A stretch of DNA of 64,000 nt, taken from the NCBI RefSeq assembly GCF_000499285.1, contig NZ_AWUN01000001.1, positions 1 to 64,000 of the forward strand, written 5' to 3'. The notes below the pieces were generated by a model. That model did not search any database. It saw only the letters and a program-made list of their open reading frames with translations, and was not told the origin of the DNA. Below, piece by piece: positions 1 to 8,431 of the stretch; position 1 is the first letter of the stretch; each line of letters begins with the position of its first letter. Source of the stretch: Bifidobacterium sp. 7101. GTDB lineage: Bacteria; Actinomycetota; Actinomycetes; Actinomycetales; Bifidobacteriaceae. Made by a program: the position numbers and the translations under genes.

Positions 1-103
1 GGCCACAGGCGATCGAACACGGAACACGCGTCCACCATCCGGTCCCCGAACCACCAGAAGACCCCATGCCCTTCGCCTGAAGGGGATGGATGAAATTGAA
101 GAT

Positions 104-221
104 TCGCGGCGGTCATGGCCTGGGGGAGACGCCCGGTCCCATTCCGAACCCGGAAGCTAAGACCCAGCACGGCAATGGTACTGCACCCGGAAGAGTGTGG
201 GAGAGTAGCACACCGCCGCCA
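104..221 (+). rRNA. rrf: 5S ribosomal RNA
   Basis: This is the 5S rRNA of the large ribosomal subunit. The terminal helix is visible: GCGGCGGT at 106-113 is the exact reverse complement of ACCGCCGC at 212-219. The core between them carries the conserved 5S blocks CCCATTCCGAAC and GAAGCTAAG and ends in GGGAGAGTAG. The gene lies at the 3' end of an rRNA operon whose 16S and 23S genes would be to the left of the window. The ends are accurate to about two bases. Bases 1-103 are the spacer before 5S, where I see no gene. Confidence 0.95.
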
Positions 222-236
222 CAACACGTGAATATG

Positions 237-278
237 GGAGGCATATTCAGGAGGAGATCCTGAATATGCCTCCTTTTT
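237..278 (+). terminator. Rho-independent terminator of the rRNA operon
   Basis: A perfect 16-bp stem (237-252 paired with 258-273, five-base loop GGAGA) is followed directly by TTTTT at 274-278. It sits 15 bases after the 5S gene and is a textbook intrinsic terminator. Confidence 0.95.
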
Positions 279-414
279 CATATTCGCATTCGATATTCAA
301 GGCAATAATGCGGAAATTGTGGCTTGCTTTGCCGCCTGTTGTTTATGGTCCGGGACACCTAGAATGAAAAAGCAGCCAAATCAGGTGTGCAAACACCGTA
401 TGCGAAGAAAGCGG

Positions 415-1080
415 ATGAGCATGGGCAAAAGAATCATTCTTGTAGGAGCCACCGGCAGGGTGGGTGCATCGGCCCTCGCGAACCTGGTCAAAGCCGGCCA
501 TGAAGTTGTCGCCTGCGCGCGGGGGGCCTCGAAGATTCAGGCAAGCCAGCAGGTGGAGCCTCTGACCTTGGATCTGCACAACCCGCTTTCCCAGGTAACC
601 GACGCATTCCGCAAGAGGCAAGCGGACGCTGTCGTCTTCACCGCAGGCTCACGCGGCAAGGACATCAACCAGATCGACGCCCTGGGAGCCATGAAGACCA
701 TAGAGGCCGCCAAAAAGGTCGGCATCACCAGGTACATCATGCTGGGGGCTATGTATGCAGCGGACTGGCTGCGCTGGGAGCAGCCACAGGTCAAACCAGC
801 CATCGACGCCCTGGCCGACTACTACGTGACCAAGAACATGGCCGACCAGTACCTGATCGGCTCCGGGCTGGACTACACCATCATCGAGCCGGGCAGCCTC
901 ACCGAGCAGAAGGGCACTGGAACCATCCAGGTGGAGCCGGACGGCCCCGGACCCATACCGATTCCCGACGTGGCGCAATGCCTGGCCGACTGCGTCGACC
1001 TCCCCCAGACCATAGGCCGGATCTACAACATCACCGGAGGCAGCACACCCATCACACAGGCCCTCACCGAAAAACGGTGA
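415..1080 (+). CDS. NAD(P)-binding atypical SDR / NmrA-like oxidoreductase
   Basis: The protein is about 221 aa with a Rossmann fold at the very N-terminus (GATGRVG at residues 11-17, preceded by the strand RIILV). It matches the atypical short-chain dehydrogenase group with NAD(P)H-binding domains (YwnB/NmrA-like). A later segment, YYVTKNMADQYL, fits the YxxxK region, and DYTIIEPGSLTE is typical of this group. The substrate cannot be read from sequence. The open frame extends upstream to 319, but the Rossmann strand begins right after 415, so I place the start at 415 (ATG 421 is also possible). No strong ribosome-binding site marks either. Confidence 0.75.
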   Translation: MSMGKRIILVGATGRVGASALANLVKAGHEVVACARGASKIQASQQVEPLTLDLHNPLSQVTDAFRKRQADAVVFTAGSRGKDINQIDALGAMKTIEAAKKVGITRYIMLGAMYAADWLRWEQPQVKPAIDALADYYVTKNMADQYLIGSGLDYTIIEPGSLTEQKGTGTIQVEPDGPGPIPIPDVAQCLADCVDLPQTIGRIYNITGGSTPITQALTEKR

Positions 1081-1265
1081 CGGAACTCGCTCATTCTTCA
1101 AGAGCAGTTCTGACGGTAAGCTACGGCGTGTATGTACAACAACGGCAATGGTACCTTAGTTGCAATGCATGTTGCCGCTAATCGCGCGTTGGCACGCTGC
1201 GTCCCTGTAATCTCGGTGAAGATGAGGTTGCCTTGGGGACCGGACGAATCCTAAGGAGGTCGTTA

Positions 1266-2018
1266 ATGAACATCACCAATTTCCGGGATCTGGGAGGCAT
1301 TCGGACCATCCATGGCCGCCGGGTCCGCCCCCAAAGGTTCATCCGGTCAGGGCAGCTGGTCGGCCTGGACGAAGATACGAAGAGGGAACTGGTCGACCGC
1401 TACCGGGTGACGCAGGTCGTGGACTTCCGCCGGCCCTTCGAGAGACAAGAAAGTCCGGACGACAGGATTGATGGTGTGACCTTTACCAACATTGATCTGC
1501 TGGAACAAAGTGGTACCAACGGCGCCAGCTTGGACGATTTCGCCTCGCTGGGTTTAGCGGATCAGGTCAACGGCCACATGTTGAATGTCTACCATGACCT
1601 GGTCATGAATCCCGCGGCCCAGCAGGGGTATGGGAAGTTCCTGCGCATCGTCGTGGACAACGCCCAGGGGGCCACGCTCTTCCACTGTTTCGCCGGCAAG
1701 GACCGGACCGGGTTCGCAGCAGCCCTGGTGCTCTGGCTGCTGGAGGTGGACGACGACCAGATATTCGCCGACTATCTGAAGACCAACCAGGAGAGGGTCG
1801 CGGCCAACAACCAGCTGCTGGACCAATTCAGGGCAAAAGGCTTCGACCAGGATTCACTGGATGCACTGCAGATTGCGCTCTGCGTCAAGAAAGAATACCT
1901 GGCTCATGCTCAACAGACCGTGCTCCAGGCATACGGGGATGTCTTCACTTACGCCCAGCAGGCTCTGGGGTTCGGGCCCGACCAGGTGGAGGTCCTGCGC
2001 CGCAACCTGCTGGAGTAA
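1266..2018 (+). CDS. Tyrosine-protein phosphatase, Cx5R type
   Basis: The protein is 250 aa. The catalytic P-loop HCFAGKDRTG is at residues 140-149, with nucleophile C141 and phosphate-binding R147. It begins with NFRDLGGIRT, the N-terminal signature of the bacterial tyrosine phosphatase family (Y_phosphatase3, as in LipA/MptpB-like enzymes). The start is set by AAGGAGG at about 1253-1259, ideally spaced before ATG 1266; an upstream in-frame start at 1233 lacks this. No signal peptide is seen, so it is cytoplasmic. The physiological target (phosphotyrosine, phosphoinositide or other) is unknown. Confidence 0.85.
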   Translation: MNITNFRDLGGIRTIHGRRVRPQRFIRSGQLVGLDEDTKRELVDRYRVTQVVDFRRPFERQESPDDRIDGVTFTNIDLLEQSGTNGASLDDFASLGLADQVNGHMLNVYHDLVMNPAAQQGYGKFLRIVVDNAQGATLFHCFAGKDRTGFAAALVLWLLEVDDDQIFADYLKTNQERVAANNQLLDQFRAKGFDQDSLDALQIALCVKKEYLAHAQQTVLQAYGDVFTYAQQALGFGPDQVEVLRRNLLE

Positions 2019-2086
2019 CCGCACAGGGCTTGAGCTGGCTGAGACGGGTAGACTCGAGCCTAGACGTCAATCACGAGGAGGACATT

Positions 2087-3025
2087 GTGCGATACATGAA
2101 TTTAGGACGGTCAGGATTCCGGGCCTCCCGTGTGGCCCTGGGGGTCATGCGGATCGATCAGAAGAGCCGCGAGGAAGCGCGGACCATTGTGGAGACGGCC
2201 ATGAATGCGGGCGTGGACTTCTTCGACACGGCAGACTGCTACCATGCCGGGGCCAGCAGTCGTGCCCTGGGACAAGCTTTGAAGGATCTGAGCGTAGATC
2301 GGAACAGCGTGGGCATCCAGACCAAGTTCGGCATCTTCCGCAACCCGGACAGCGACCAGATCACCCGCTACGACTTCTCCAAGGATCATCTGCTGAAGGC
2401 CCTGGATGAGGAGCTGGTCAACCTGCAGACTGACCATGTCGACTTCGTGCTGCTGCATCGACCCGATACTCTGGTCGACTTGGACGATCTGGCTGAGGCT
2501 TTCAATGAGCTGCAGTCCAGCGGGAAGGTTCGGCACTTCGGTGTCAGCAACGTCAACCCAATGCAGGTGGAGCTGTTGCAGAGCGCGGTAAGCCAGCGGC
2601 TGGAGGTCAACCAGCTGCAGTTCGGACTGGGGCACACCGGCATGGTCGACCAGGAGATTCACGTCAACATGGGCGATGATCCCAGCCTGGATCATGATGG
2701 CGGTCTTCTGGCCTATTCGCGGCTCAAGTCCATGACCATTCAGGCCTGGAGCCCCTTCCAGACTGGATACTTCGACGGTGTCTTCCTGGACAATCCCCAC
2801 TATCCCGAACTCAACGCCGAGCTGGACAAACTGGCCGAGCAGCATGGAGTGGCCAAGAGCGCTATTGCTGTGGCCTGGATCCTGCGGCACCCCGCTGGCA
2901 TACAGGTGCTCCTGGGATCCATGAACCCCGAGCGCATCACCCAGATGGCCGCTGGTGCGGATGTGGATCTGACAGCTCAGGAATGGTACGACCTCTACCT
3001 GAGCGCCGGTCACGACCTGCCCTGA
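2087..3025 (+). CDS. Aldo/keto reductase, YdhF-like
   Basis: This is an NADPH-dependent (beta/alpha)8 oxidoreductase of about 312 aa. The aldo/keto reductase catalytic tetrad can be placed at D47, Y52 (in FDTADCY), K80 (in IQTKFG) and H124 (in LLHRPD). The C-terminal ILRHPAG and LLGSMNPERI fit the cofactor-binding end. The opening NLGRSGFRASRVALG resembles the YdhF/COG4989 subgroup. The start is the GTG at 2087, preceded by AGGAGG at 2076-2081; M at 2096 is the alternative. The substrate is not predictable. It follows the phosphatase by 68 bases in the same direction. Confidence 0.88.
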   Translation: MRYMNLGRSGFRASRVALGVMRIDQKSREEARTIVETAMNAGVDFFDTADCYHAGASSRALGQALKDLSVDRNSVGIQTKFGIFRNPDSDQITRYDFSKDHLLKALDEELVNLQTDHVDFVLLHRPDTLVDLDDLAEAFNELQSSGKVRHFGVSNVNPMQVELLQSAVSQRLEVNQLQFGLGHTGMVDQEIHVNMGDDPSLDHDGGLLAYSRLKSMTIQAWSPFQTGYFDGVFLDNPHYPELNAELDKLAEQHGVAKSAIAVAWILRHPAGIQVLLGSMNPERITQMAAGADVDLTAQEWYDLYLSAGHDLP

Positions 3026-3233
3026 TCCCCGGCTGTAGGGTCGCTCGCGTCCGCATGGTTTCTGTTCAGTTTCACCGTTTCAGATTATGAAGGTTTGCGT
3101 CCTGCCAGTCTGATCTTGCATCAATCTTCTTGCGTCAGCTGGCAGGATCTGCCTGGTAGGGCATCGGACGCCGTGAGTGTATAAGATGCACAGAAGGATA
3201 GTCAGATTGGTTTCGAGGTAGTCGTACGCTGTC

Positions 3234-3485
3234 ATGCATTATTTCACCCCACGACGTTGCGCTGCTACGTCCAAGATCATGTATCACGATCGGGTCAAGG
3301 CCCAGCAGGCCGCCGACCGCAGCATGGTCGAACGCGACGTTCTTCTATGGGTCTACCGCTGTGACTACTGCGGAAGCTGGCATTTGACCAGCCATGAGCC
3401 GGGCTCCTATCAGCGCGTGAGAGCGGTCTCACGCGCTTCAAAACCACACAGTCGCAAACGTGGGTACAAGCCACGTCACAGGTGA
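3234..3485 (+). CDS. Small basic protein with CxxC-x3-H-x3-H motif
   Basis: The protein is 83 aa and strongly basic at the C-terminus (RASKPHSRKRGYKPRHR). The only recognisable element is YRCDYCGSWHLTSH near residues 41-54, a CxxC followed by two histidines, which could bind one zinc ion. Small actinobacterial proteins of unknown function carry similar YRCxxCGxWHLT cores. GAGGTA at 3215-3220 lies 13 bases before the ATG, a long spacing for a ribosome-binding site. No neighbour suggests a function. I do not assign one. Confidence 0.6.
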   Translation: MHYFTPRRCAATSKIMYHDRVKAQQAADRSMVERDVLLWVYRCDYCGSWHLTSHEPGSYQRVRAVSRASKPHSRKRGYKPRHR

Positions 3486-3645
3486 GGCAGTCATTGCCTA
3501 CCAAGTTAATTTGGATTGATTCTGCCGGCCCCAAGCAGCAAGATTGGATTCCGTTGATTTCGCTGCTCGGGGCCGATTGCACTCGTCTGTTCACTTAAAG
3601 CTGGTGAACTAGGCCGGTGAACTTATCGGGTGGCCGTTACGTTGT

Positions 3646-4464
3646 CTAGCAGGCTGGGTCGAAGCCCTGTCGGCGAATCGAATCAAGCATTGGTTCATGG
3701 CCGGAGGCAGGGTTACGAACCTTGTCGGCCATCATGGCGCTGAATGAGCGGTGGGGATCGTCCATGTGCCGGATGTCGCGATAATAGCGGGTGACCGTCT
3801 GGTCGAAGTCGGCCAGGGCATCCTTCATGTCTGCATCCTCATCGGCCAGCTGATAGGTGTTGGTAAAGATTTGCGCCTGACGAGGCATCCTGGGCTTGGG
3901 ATCCGGATCCTGGGCCGGGTGACCGATGGCGAGACCCAGCACCGGATAGACCAGTTTGGGCAGTTTCAGCAAATCAATCAACCTGTCTGTGTCATTGATG
4001 ACGCTGCCCAGAATGACTCCGCCAAGGCCCAGCGCGTTGGCCGCGGTCTCCATGGCGTGTAGGGCCAAGACAGCATCGTTCTGCGACTGCAGGAAGACAT
4101 AACCGGAGTTGAGCAGGGTGGTATCCGGGTCCAGATCATCGGCGAATCGTCGGACCAGGTCGGCATTGCGACGCTGGTCTGCCAGGAAGATGTAGAGCAA
4201 CGGGGCTTCGGCGACATAGCGCTGATGGGCCATGTCGGCAATGGCAAGCGCCTCATCATGGTCCGTCACTCTGATGGCCGACCATTCATGGAAGTACCGG
4301 CTGGTCGCTGCATGCTGGGCCGCCTGCTCCAGCAGGGCGACGGTCTGTTCGTCAACGGGTTCGTCTGTGAATCCGCGGATGGAGCGTCTCTCTAGCAAGG
4401 TCCGTATGGTGGGATTGTCGGCCGCATTCGTGGCCGGGGTTTTCTGTGCGTTTGATAAGGTCAT
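3646..4464 (-). CDS. FMN-dependent nitroreductase, NfrA-like
   Basis: The protein is about 272 aa, of the nitroreductase family of FMN-dependent NAD(P)H oxidoreductases. The N-terminal LLERRSIRGFTDEPVDEQ gives the arginine-rich FMN-phosphate motif (RRSIRGF). The central AMETAANALGLGGVILGS is the conserved helix near FMN, and LPKLVYPVLGLAIGHPAQDPDPKPRMP is the typical NfrA/Frp C-terminal stretch. Physiological substrates (flavins, quinones, nitro compounds) cannot be separated by sequence. The frame extends upstream with a TTG at 4494, but ATG 4464 is the more usual choice. The gene is monocistronic, convergent with the upstream plus-strand genes. Confidence 0.85.
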   Translation of the reverse strand: MTLSNAQKTPATNAADNPTIRTLLERRSIRGFTDEPVDEQTVALLEQAAQHAATSRYFHEWSAIRVTDHDEALAIADMAHQRYVAEAPLLYIFLADQRRNADLVRRFADDLDPDTTLLNSGYVFLQSQNDAVLALHAMETAANALGLGGVILGSVINDTDRLIDLLKLPKLVYPVLGLAIGHPAQDPDPKPRMPRQAQIFTNTYQLADEDADMKDALADFDQTVTRYYRDIRHMDDPHRSFSAMMADKVRNPASGHEPMLDSIRRQGFDPAC

Positions 4465-4570
4465 TTTGACATTCTGACCGTCAATGCCTTCCAATGCAAG
4501 ACCTTGTCGTCAAAATCACGCAATCAGCGTTATCTGGACCGGTCTGGTTATCAGTCAGCGTCCCTTGCTT

Positions 4571-4936
4571 TCAGCGCTGGTGACGACGGTCGATCAGAGC
4601 CTGGGAACCCCGCTCGGACAGACCTGTGACCAAGGCGATAACGGCTGCCGATAGAACGCCGAAGAGAAGACCGTCAGTAGCACTCTCCTGATCCTCTTCA
4701 GGGCTGTCCACGCCTCCGTTGCGCTTGCGGACCAGTCCGCTCCAGAAGGACTGGAAGAGCTTGCCCGCCAGCAGTGCGGCGATGCTGGGAAGAGCGAATT
4801 TGACCAGCTTGTCTGTCAGTGAGTCCGGATCCGATTCAATAGAGTTGCGCATGTCATTCACCTTGCCATCCACCTGATGAAGCATGCCGACCACTTGGTC
4901 GGCCATCCCGCCAGGTTCCCGTCCTGAGTCCGTCAT
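4571..4936 (-). CDS. DUF4235 small membrane protein
   Basis: The protein is about 121 aa. It has a hydrophilic N-terminal part (helical, MLHQVDGKVNDMRNSIES), a first hydrophobic segment KFALPSIAALLAGKLFQSFW, a charged loop (RKRNGGVDSPEEDQES) and a second hydrophobic segment LLFGVLSAAVIALVTGL before a basic tail. This matches the actinobacterial DUF4235 architecture. The start at 4936 (MTDSGREPGG) is preferred over the longer frame to 5005, because the longer version overlaps the start of the divergent phosphatase gene. Function unknown. Confidence 0.7.
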   Translation of the reverse strand: MTDSGREPGGMADQVVGMLHQVDGKVNDMRNSIESDPDSLTDKLVKFALPSIAALLAGKLFQSFWSGLVRKRNGGVDSPEEDQESATDGLLFGVLSAAVIALVTGLSERGSQALIDRRHQR

Positions 4937-4962
4937 AGGTCCATTATCCCACACGCATGGGG

Positions 4963-4977
4963 TTAAAATACCATGCA
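4963..4977 (+). promoter_or_regulatory. -10 element suggesting a leaderless transcript
   Basis: TAAAAT at 4964-4969 lies seven bases before the ATG at 4977, which places the expected transcription start at or next to the start codon. No ribosome-binding site precedes this ATG. The region also separates two divergent genes. Confidence 0.45.
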
Positions 4978-5687
4978 TGGATACTGAGAAAAACGCGGCG
5001 GGCAATGATGCCTCGGCTGAGAGTGAGGGCTACGCCGTGCTGTTACGGCATGGTCAGACTATTTGGAGCAAAACTGGACAGTATACGGGACGCACCGATA
5101 TTCCCTTGACTGACCAAGGATGTGAGCAAGCTAGAGAGGCTGGTCGGAAACTGGCCAAAGCCTTTCCTAAGGGGTTTGACGCTGGTTGTGTTTTTTCCAG
5201 CCCTCTACGACGTGCCAGGCAGACAGCCGAGCTGGCCGGCTTTCCTGATCCGACACCGATGGATGAGATTCTGGAGTGGGATTATGGTCCGGCTGAGGGG
5301 CATCGTCCTCAAGATGTGGTGGCTAGTCTCGGCCGTGACTGGAAATTGTGGGTCGACGGCCCGCGGGCCTTGGGCATCAAGGAACTGACTGGTGACCGAG
5401 TGGTCGTTCTGCCTTCAGGTAATCGTGTTCCAGTGCACGTGACCCGCGGTGAAAGTCTGGATCAGGTGGCCGCTCGTGCGCGAGAGATAGTCGAATGGCT
5501 TGAACCCCAGGTATGTGCTGGGCGGCATGTGCTCCTGGTGGCGCACGCTCATATTCTGCGCATCCTGACCACGCAGTGGTTAGCCTTAGACCCAAGCAAG
5601 GCACAGTTGTTCAGGATGAATACGGCGCATTACGGTGTTCTTGGCATCTACCAGGGGGAGCGCGTGCTCAGGCAGTGGAATGTGTGA
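4977..5687 (+). CDS. Histidine phosphatase family protein (phosphoglycerate mutase-like)
   Basis: The protein is 236 aa. The catalytic RHG motif is at residues 24-26 (LLRHGQTIWS, H25 as phospho-acceptor), with SSPLRRARQTAEL and the late VAHAHILR motif completing the phosphate pocket. TGRTDIPLTDQGCEQA is the usual substrate loop. It resembles broad-specificity acid phosphatases (GpmB/PhoE-like) rather than a glycolytic mutase. An unusual insert, GDRVVVLPSGNRVPVHV, lies before the GES segment. The start is taken at ATG 4977. It is divergent from the DUF4235 gene. Confidence 0.85.
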   Translation: MDTEKNAAGNDASAESEGYAVLLRHGQTIWSKTGQYTGRTDIPLTDQGCEQAREAGRKLAKAFPKGFDAGCVFSSPLRRARQTAELAGFPDPTPMDEILEWDYGPAEGHRPQDVVASLGRDWKLWVDGPRALGIKELTGDRVVVLPSGNRVPVHVTRGESLDQVAARAREIVEWLEPQVCAGRHVLLVAHAHILRILTTQWLALDPSKAQLFRMNTAHYGVLGIYQGERVLRQWNV

Positions 5688-5803
5688 CTCGACTCTTCAC
5701 CATTACCTTTGCTGATGGTGTAATACCTTGCCTCTAGGCAACAGTCTTTTATGTGCGTCAGCTGTTCCTTACTTGGTTGACTTGCTGCTTAGGAAACATT
5801 TGC

Positions 5804-5832
5804 GTGACAGGCCGTAGCACCGACGGTATTAT
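5804..5832 (+). promoter_or_regulatory. Promoter of the LacI gene at 5916
   Basis: GTGACA (5804-5809) and TATTAT (5827-5832) are separated by 17 bases, a good sigma-70 type arrangement about 80 bases before the LacI start codon. Confidence 0.5.
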
Positions 5833-5915
5833 CACAGGTATTAGGGGAATAGCAGCAGCTCCGAATAGTGCTTTTTGGTATTCACGAGCGGTCTGTGGCA
5901 TTAGGATTGGCATTT

Positions 5916-6971
5916 ATGGTCACACTGCAGGATGTCGCCCGCGAGGCTGGGGTGTCGATAGCTACGGCGTCTTGGGCCATTAATGATAATAGACATGTCA
6001 GGATTCCTGAAGCGACGCAGGAAAGGGTTCGCAAAGTAGCTCAGAAACTTGGGTATAGGCAGAATGCGCTGGCTCGTGGTCTGGCGCGAGGGCAGTCCGA
6101 TTTGATTGGTTTTATCAGCGATGGAGTTGCGACATCTCCATTTGCCGGTCAAGTTCTCCAAGGAGCGCAGGATGAAGCTTGGAGGAGTAATAAGCTGCTG
6201 CTCGTCATTGATACGAATGGAGATGATGAGATAGCAAGCAAAGCTTGTGCCTTCATGCTGGAACATCAAGTGGAGGGAATAGCATATTCCAGTTGGGTAC
6301 ATCATTTGGTTACTCCGCCAAATGAATTGTCCAAAGTGAATACTGTACTCATTAATTGTTTTGACTCAGCAATGCGATACCCAGCGGTAGTGCCGGATGA
6401 GGTGCAGGGGGGTGAGGCTGCCACAAATCTGTTGTTGGCTGCTGGACACACTCGAGTGGCATTTATAAATGACAAAGTCCGCACACCGGCTTCAGTTGGC
6501 AGGTTAAAAGGTTATAAGCAGGCTCTTGCTAAAGCAGGTATACCTTATGATCCCTCGTTGGTTATCCTGCGGACTGCTGATCAGGAGGGTGGCTACAGCG
6601 CAGCTGAAGCGGTTTTAGCAAGCGGCGCAGATTCGGTATTCTGCCATAATGATCGCACGGCAATGGGTTTGTATGATGCCTTGAAAAGTAGAGGGAAACG
6701 CATACCAGAAGACTTCTCGATTGTCGGATTTGATAATCAAGAAGTAATAGCGAATCACTTGCATCCTGCACTTTCAACGGTAGGGCTACCTCAATACGCG
6801 CTCGGAGTTCTCGGGATACGTTTATTGCTCGCAAACAATAGGCAAACGAAACAAAGTTCCGTCGCAAACGATAATAAAGAGTCTGCAAAAACCAATATGA
6901 GAATTGTATCCAGGCAAGAAACGTTGGTGCCGTGTCCAGTGGTGAAACGTCGATCGGTCAAACATGTTTGA
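5916..6971 (+). CDS. LacI-family transcriptional regulator
   Basis: The protein is 351 aa. The N-terminal helix-turn-helix VTLQDVAREAGVSIATASWAI is followed by the hinge helix RQNALARGLARGQS and a periplasmic-binding-protein-like sensor domain (FCHNDRTAMGLYDAL, SIVGFDNQE). The frame opens earlier, but ATG 5916 begins the HTH exactly. It precedes a sugar ABC importer operon by 167 bases, and the strong palindrome at 7056-7087 is its likely operator (inference). Base use is clearly AT-richer than in the genes before it. The ligand is presumably the sugar imported by the neighbouring transporter. Confidence 0.9.
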   Translation: MVTLQDVAREAGVSIATASWAINDNRHVRIPEATQERVRKVAQKLGYRQNALARGLARGQSDLIGFISDGVATSPFAGQVLQGAQDEAWRSNKLLLVIDTNGDDEIASKACAFMLEHQVEGIAYSSWVHHLVTPPNELSKVNTVLINCFDSAMRYPAVVPDEVQGGEAATNLLLAAGHTRVAFINDKVRTPASVGRLKGYKQALAKAGIPYDPSLVILRTADQEGGYSAAEAVLASGADSVFCHNDRTAMGLYDALKSRGKRIPEDFSIVGFDNQEVIANHLHPALSTVGLPQYALGVLGIRLLLANNRQTKQSSVANDNKESAKTNMRIVSRQETLVPCPVVKRRSVKHV

Positions 6972-7022
6972 CTGATAAGCATTAGATAACCGATGGCATT
7001 GCTGGCTTAACGGAATAGTGAG

Positions 7023-7052
7023 TTGACAAACATAAAACCACCGGTCTATATT
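7023..7052 (+). promoter_or_regulatory. Sigma-70 promoter of the sugar importer operon
   Basis: TTGACA (7023-7028) and TATATT (7047-7052) are separated by 18 bases. The predicted transcription start, near 7059, falls inside the palindrome at 7056-7087, so a bound repressor would block initiation. Confidence 0.75.
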
Positions 7053-7055
7053 AAT

Positions 7056-7087
7056 GCTTAATCGCTTAAATGTTTAAGCGATTAAGC
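7056..7087 (+). promoter_or_regulatory. LacI-type operator, 15-bp perfect inverted repeat
   Basis: The arms 7056-7070 and 7073-7087 are perfect reverse complements around a 2-base centre (TG). The central CGCTTAAATGTTTAAGCG resembles LacI-family operators. Each arm also contains a near-palindrome (TTAATCGCTTAA and its mirror). It overlaps the predicted transcription start of the importer operon. Confidence 0.8.
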
Positions 7088-7138
7088 AGTGTGATGGAGC
7101 CAGCTATAAGCCTCATCAATCTGATCAAGGAGGTTCAG

Positions 7139-8422
7139 ATGCAAGTCCGGATGAAGGCCATCGGAGCTCTTGCAAGCATAGCGTGCATGATCTCAATCGG
7201 TGGATGTGGCAGACAAAGCGATTCATCTTCGGCCCAGGACAATACTGCATTAAAGACGATTGATGCTAAACCAGCCAAAGGCGAAATAACAATGTGGGCT
7301 ATGGGTGCCGAGGGGGAGGCTATGCCCAAGTTCATTAAACAATTCGAACAGGAGAATCCCGATGTGAAAATCAAGCTCACCACTCTCCCCTGGAGCAGCT
7401 ATAGAGAGAAATTCCGTACTGCTGTTGCCTCAGGTACAGGTCCGGACATCTCGATGGCGGGCAATGCCGATCTAGCGGCATTTTCTGATGCATTCTCGCC
7501 TGCGCCATCGAATTTTGACCTAACGGATATTCCGATGTCATTGCGAAAAATCTCGAATGTCAACGGACGACAGATAGCAATACCCTTCTATGCTGATCCG
7601 CGAGTCATGTTCTACCGCACTGATATCGCCCAACAAGCCGGATGGAACCGCGCTCCCAAAACATGGGATGAACTGAAGCAAATGGCTTCAGACGTTCGGA
7701 AGGTAGATGGAGTCAGCTCTGGAATTTATATAGGACCGGCAGGTACTGACTCCTTCCAGAATTATCTCTTCTGGGCTTACTCCAACGGAGCTTCAATAAT
7801 GAATGCCGATCATTCGAAATATACCTTTGATACGCCTGAGTTCAAAGGAGCTTTGGAGTATACCACTGATCTATTTAAGACTGGTATCGCGGATCCGAAT
7901 GTAAGTATTGAAGCGGGAGCGGATTTGCAGCAGTTCGTAGCCGGGAAAATACCCATTATGTTCACCTCGCCATATGCGCTCACAGAGCTTAAAAAGCTAG
8001 GCGGCGAAGATTTTAATAATAGGTATGCAACTGCTGTTTTGCCAAAAAGCAAATCTTCAACTTCCTTCGTTGGCGGTGCCAATGTGGCTGTTTGGAAAAA
8101 TTCGAAGAACAAGCAGGCGGCTTGGAAGTATATTCAATGGTTCCTTAAGCCAGAGACACAAGTTGAATTCTATAAGGCATCCAGTGATTTGCCTGCGTCA
8201 ACCAAGGCTACTCAGAATAAGGTCCTGTCCGACAATCCAAAGATGGTCCCGTTCCTCGAACAGGTTAAGGATGTTAAGTCTGTGCCATATGCCTCTACTT
8301 GGCCCCAGCTTCTTGCATACTCTGATAAAGAGTTTGAACATATTTGCAAAGGTACGGTAACTGTTGATGTCGGACTAGCAGACATTCAAAAGCAAGCCGA
8401 CTCCTTGGGTGTAGGAAAGTGA
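7139..8422 (+). CDS. Sugar ABC transporter substrate-binding lipoprotein (CUT1)
   Basis: The protein is 427 aa. Its lipoprotein signal peptide ends in the lipobox IGGC (Cys23). The mature protein has the extracellular solute-binding family 1 hallmarks: GEITMWAMGAEGEAMPKFIKQFEQENPDVKIKL at the start, and later FVGGANVAVWKNSKNKQAAWKYIQWFLKPETQ. It captures an oligosaccharide for the two permeases that follow. The start is set by AAGGAGG at about 7127-7133 upstream of ATG 7139. The sugar is unknown; the neighbouring GH32-like and GH13 enzymes suggest a nectar-type glucose/fructose oligosaccharide (inference). No ATPase gene is present locally, as is usual for CUT1 systems sharing an MsmK-like ATPase. 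Confidence 0.9.
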   Translation: MQVRMKAIGALASIACMISIGGCGRQSDSSSAQDNTALKTIDAKPAKGEITMWAMGAEGEAMPKFIKQFEQENPDVKIKLTTLPWSSYREKFRTAVASGTGPDISMAGNADLAAFSDAFSPAPSNFDLTDIPMSLRKISNVNGRQIAIPFYADPRVMFYRTDIAQQAGWNRAPKTWDELKQMASDVRKVDGVSSGIYIGPAGTDSFQNYLFWAYSNGASIMNADHSKYTFDTPEFKGALEYTTDLFKTGIADPNVSIEAGADLQQFVAGKIPIMFTSPYALTELKKLGGEDFNNRYATAVLPKSKSSTSFVGGANVAVWKNSKNKQAAWKYIQWFLKPETQVEFYKASSDLPASTKATQNKVLSDNPKMVPFLEQVKDVKSVPYASTWPQLLAYSDKEFEHICKGTVTVDVGLADIQKQADSLGVGK

Positions 8423-8431
8423 ACTGGTTTT

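Noticed and set aside
319-414. Longer N-terminus for the first oxidoreductase
   Set aside because: The added residues are Cys/Arg-rich and unlike the family, and the Rossmann strand starts immediately after 415.
1081-1265. Small gene in the interval before the tyrosine phosphatase
   Set aside because: The 67-codon frame running from 978 is out of register with the real upstream gene and has no ribosome-binding site.
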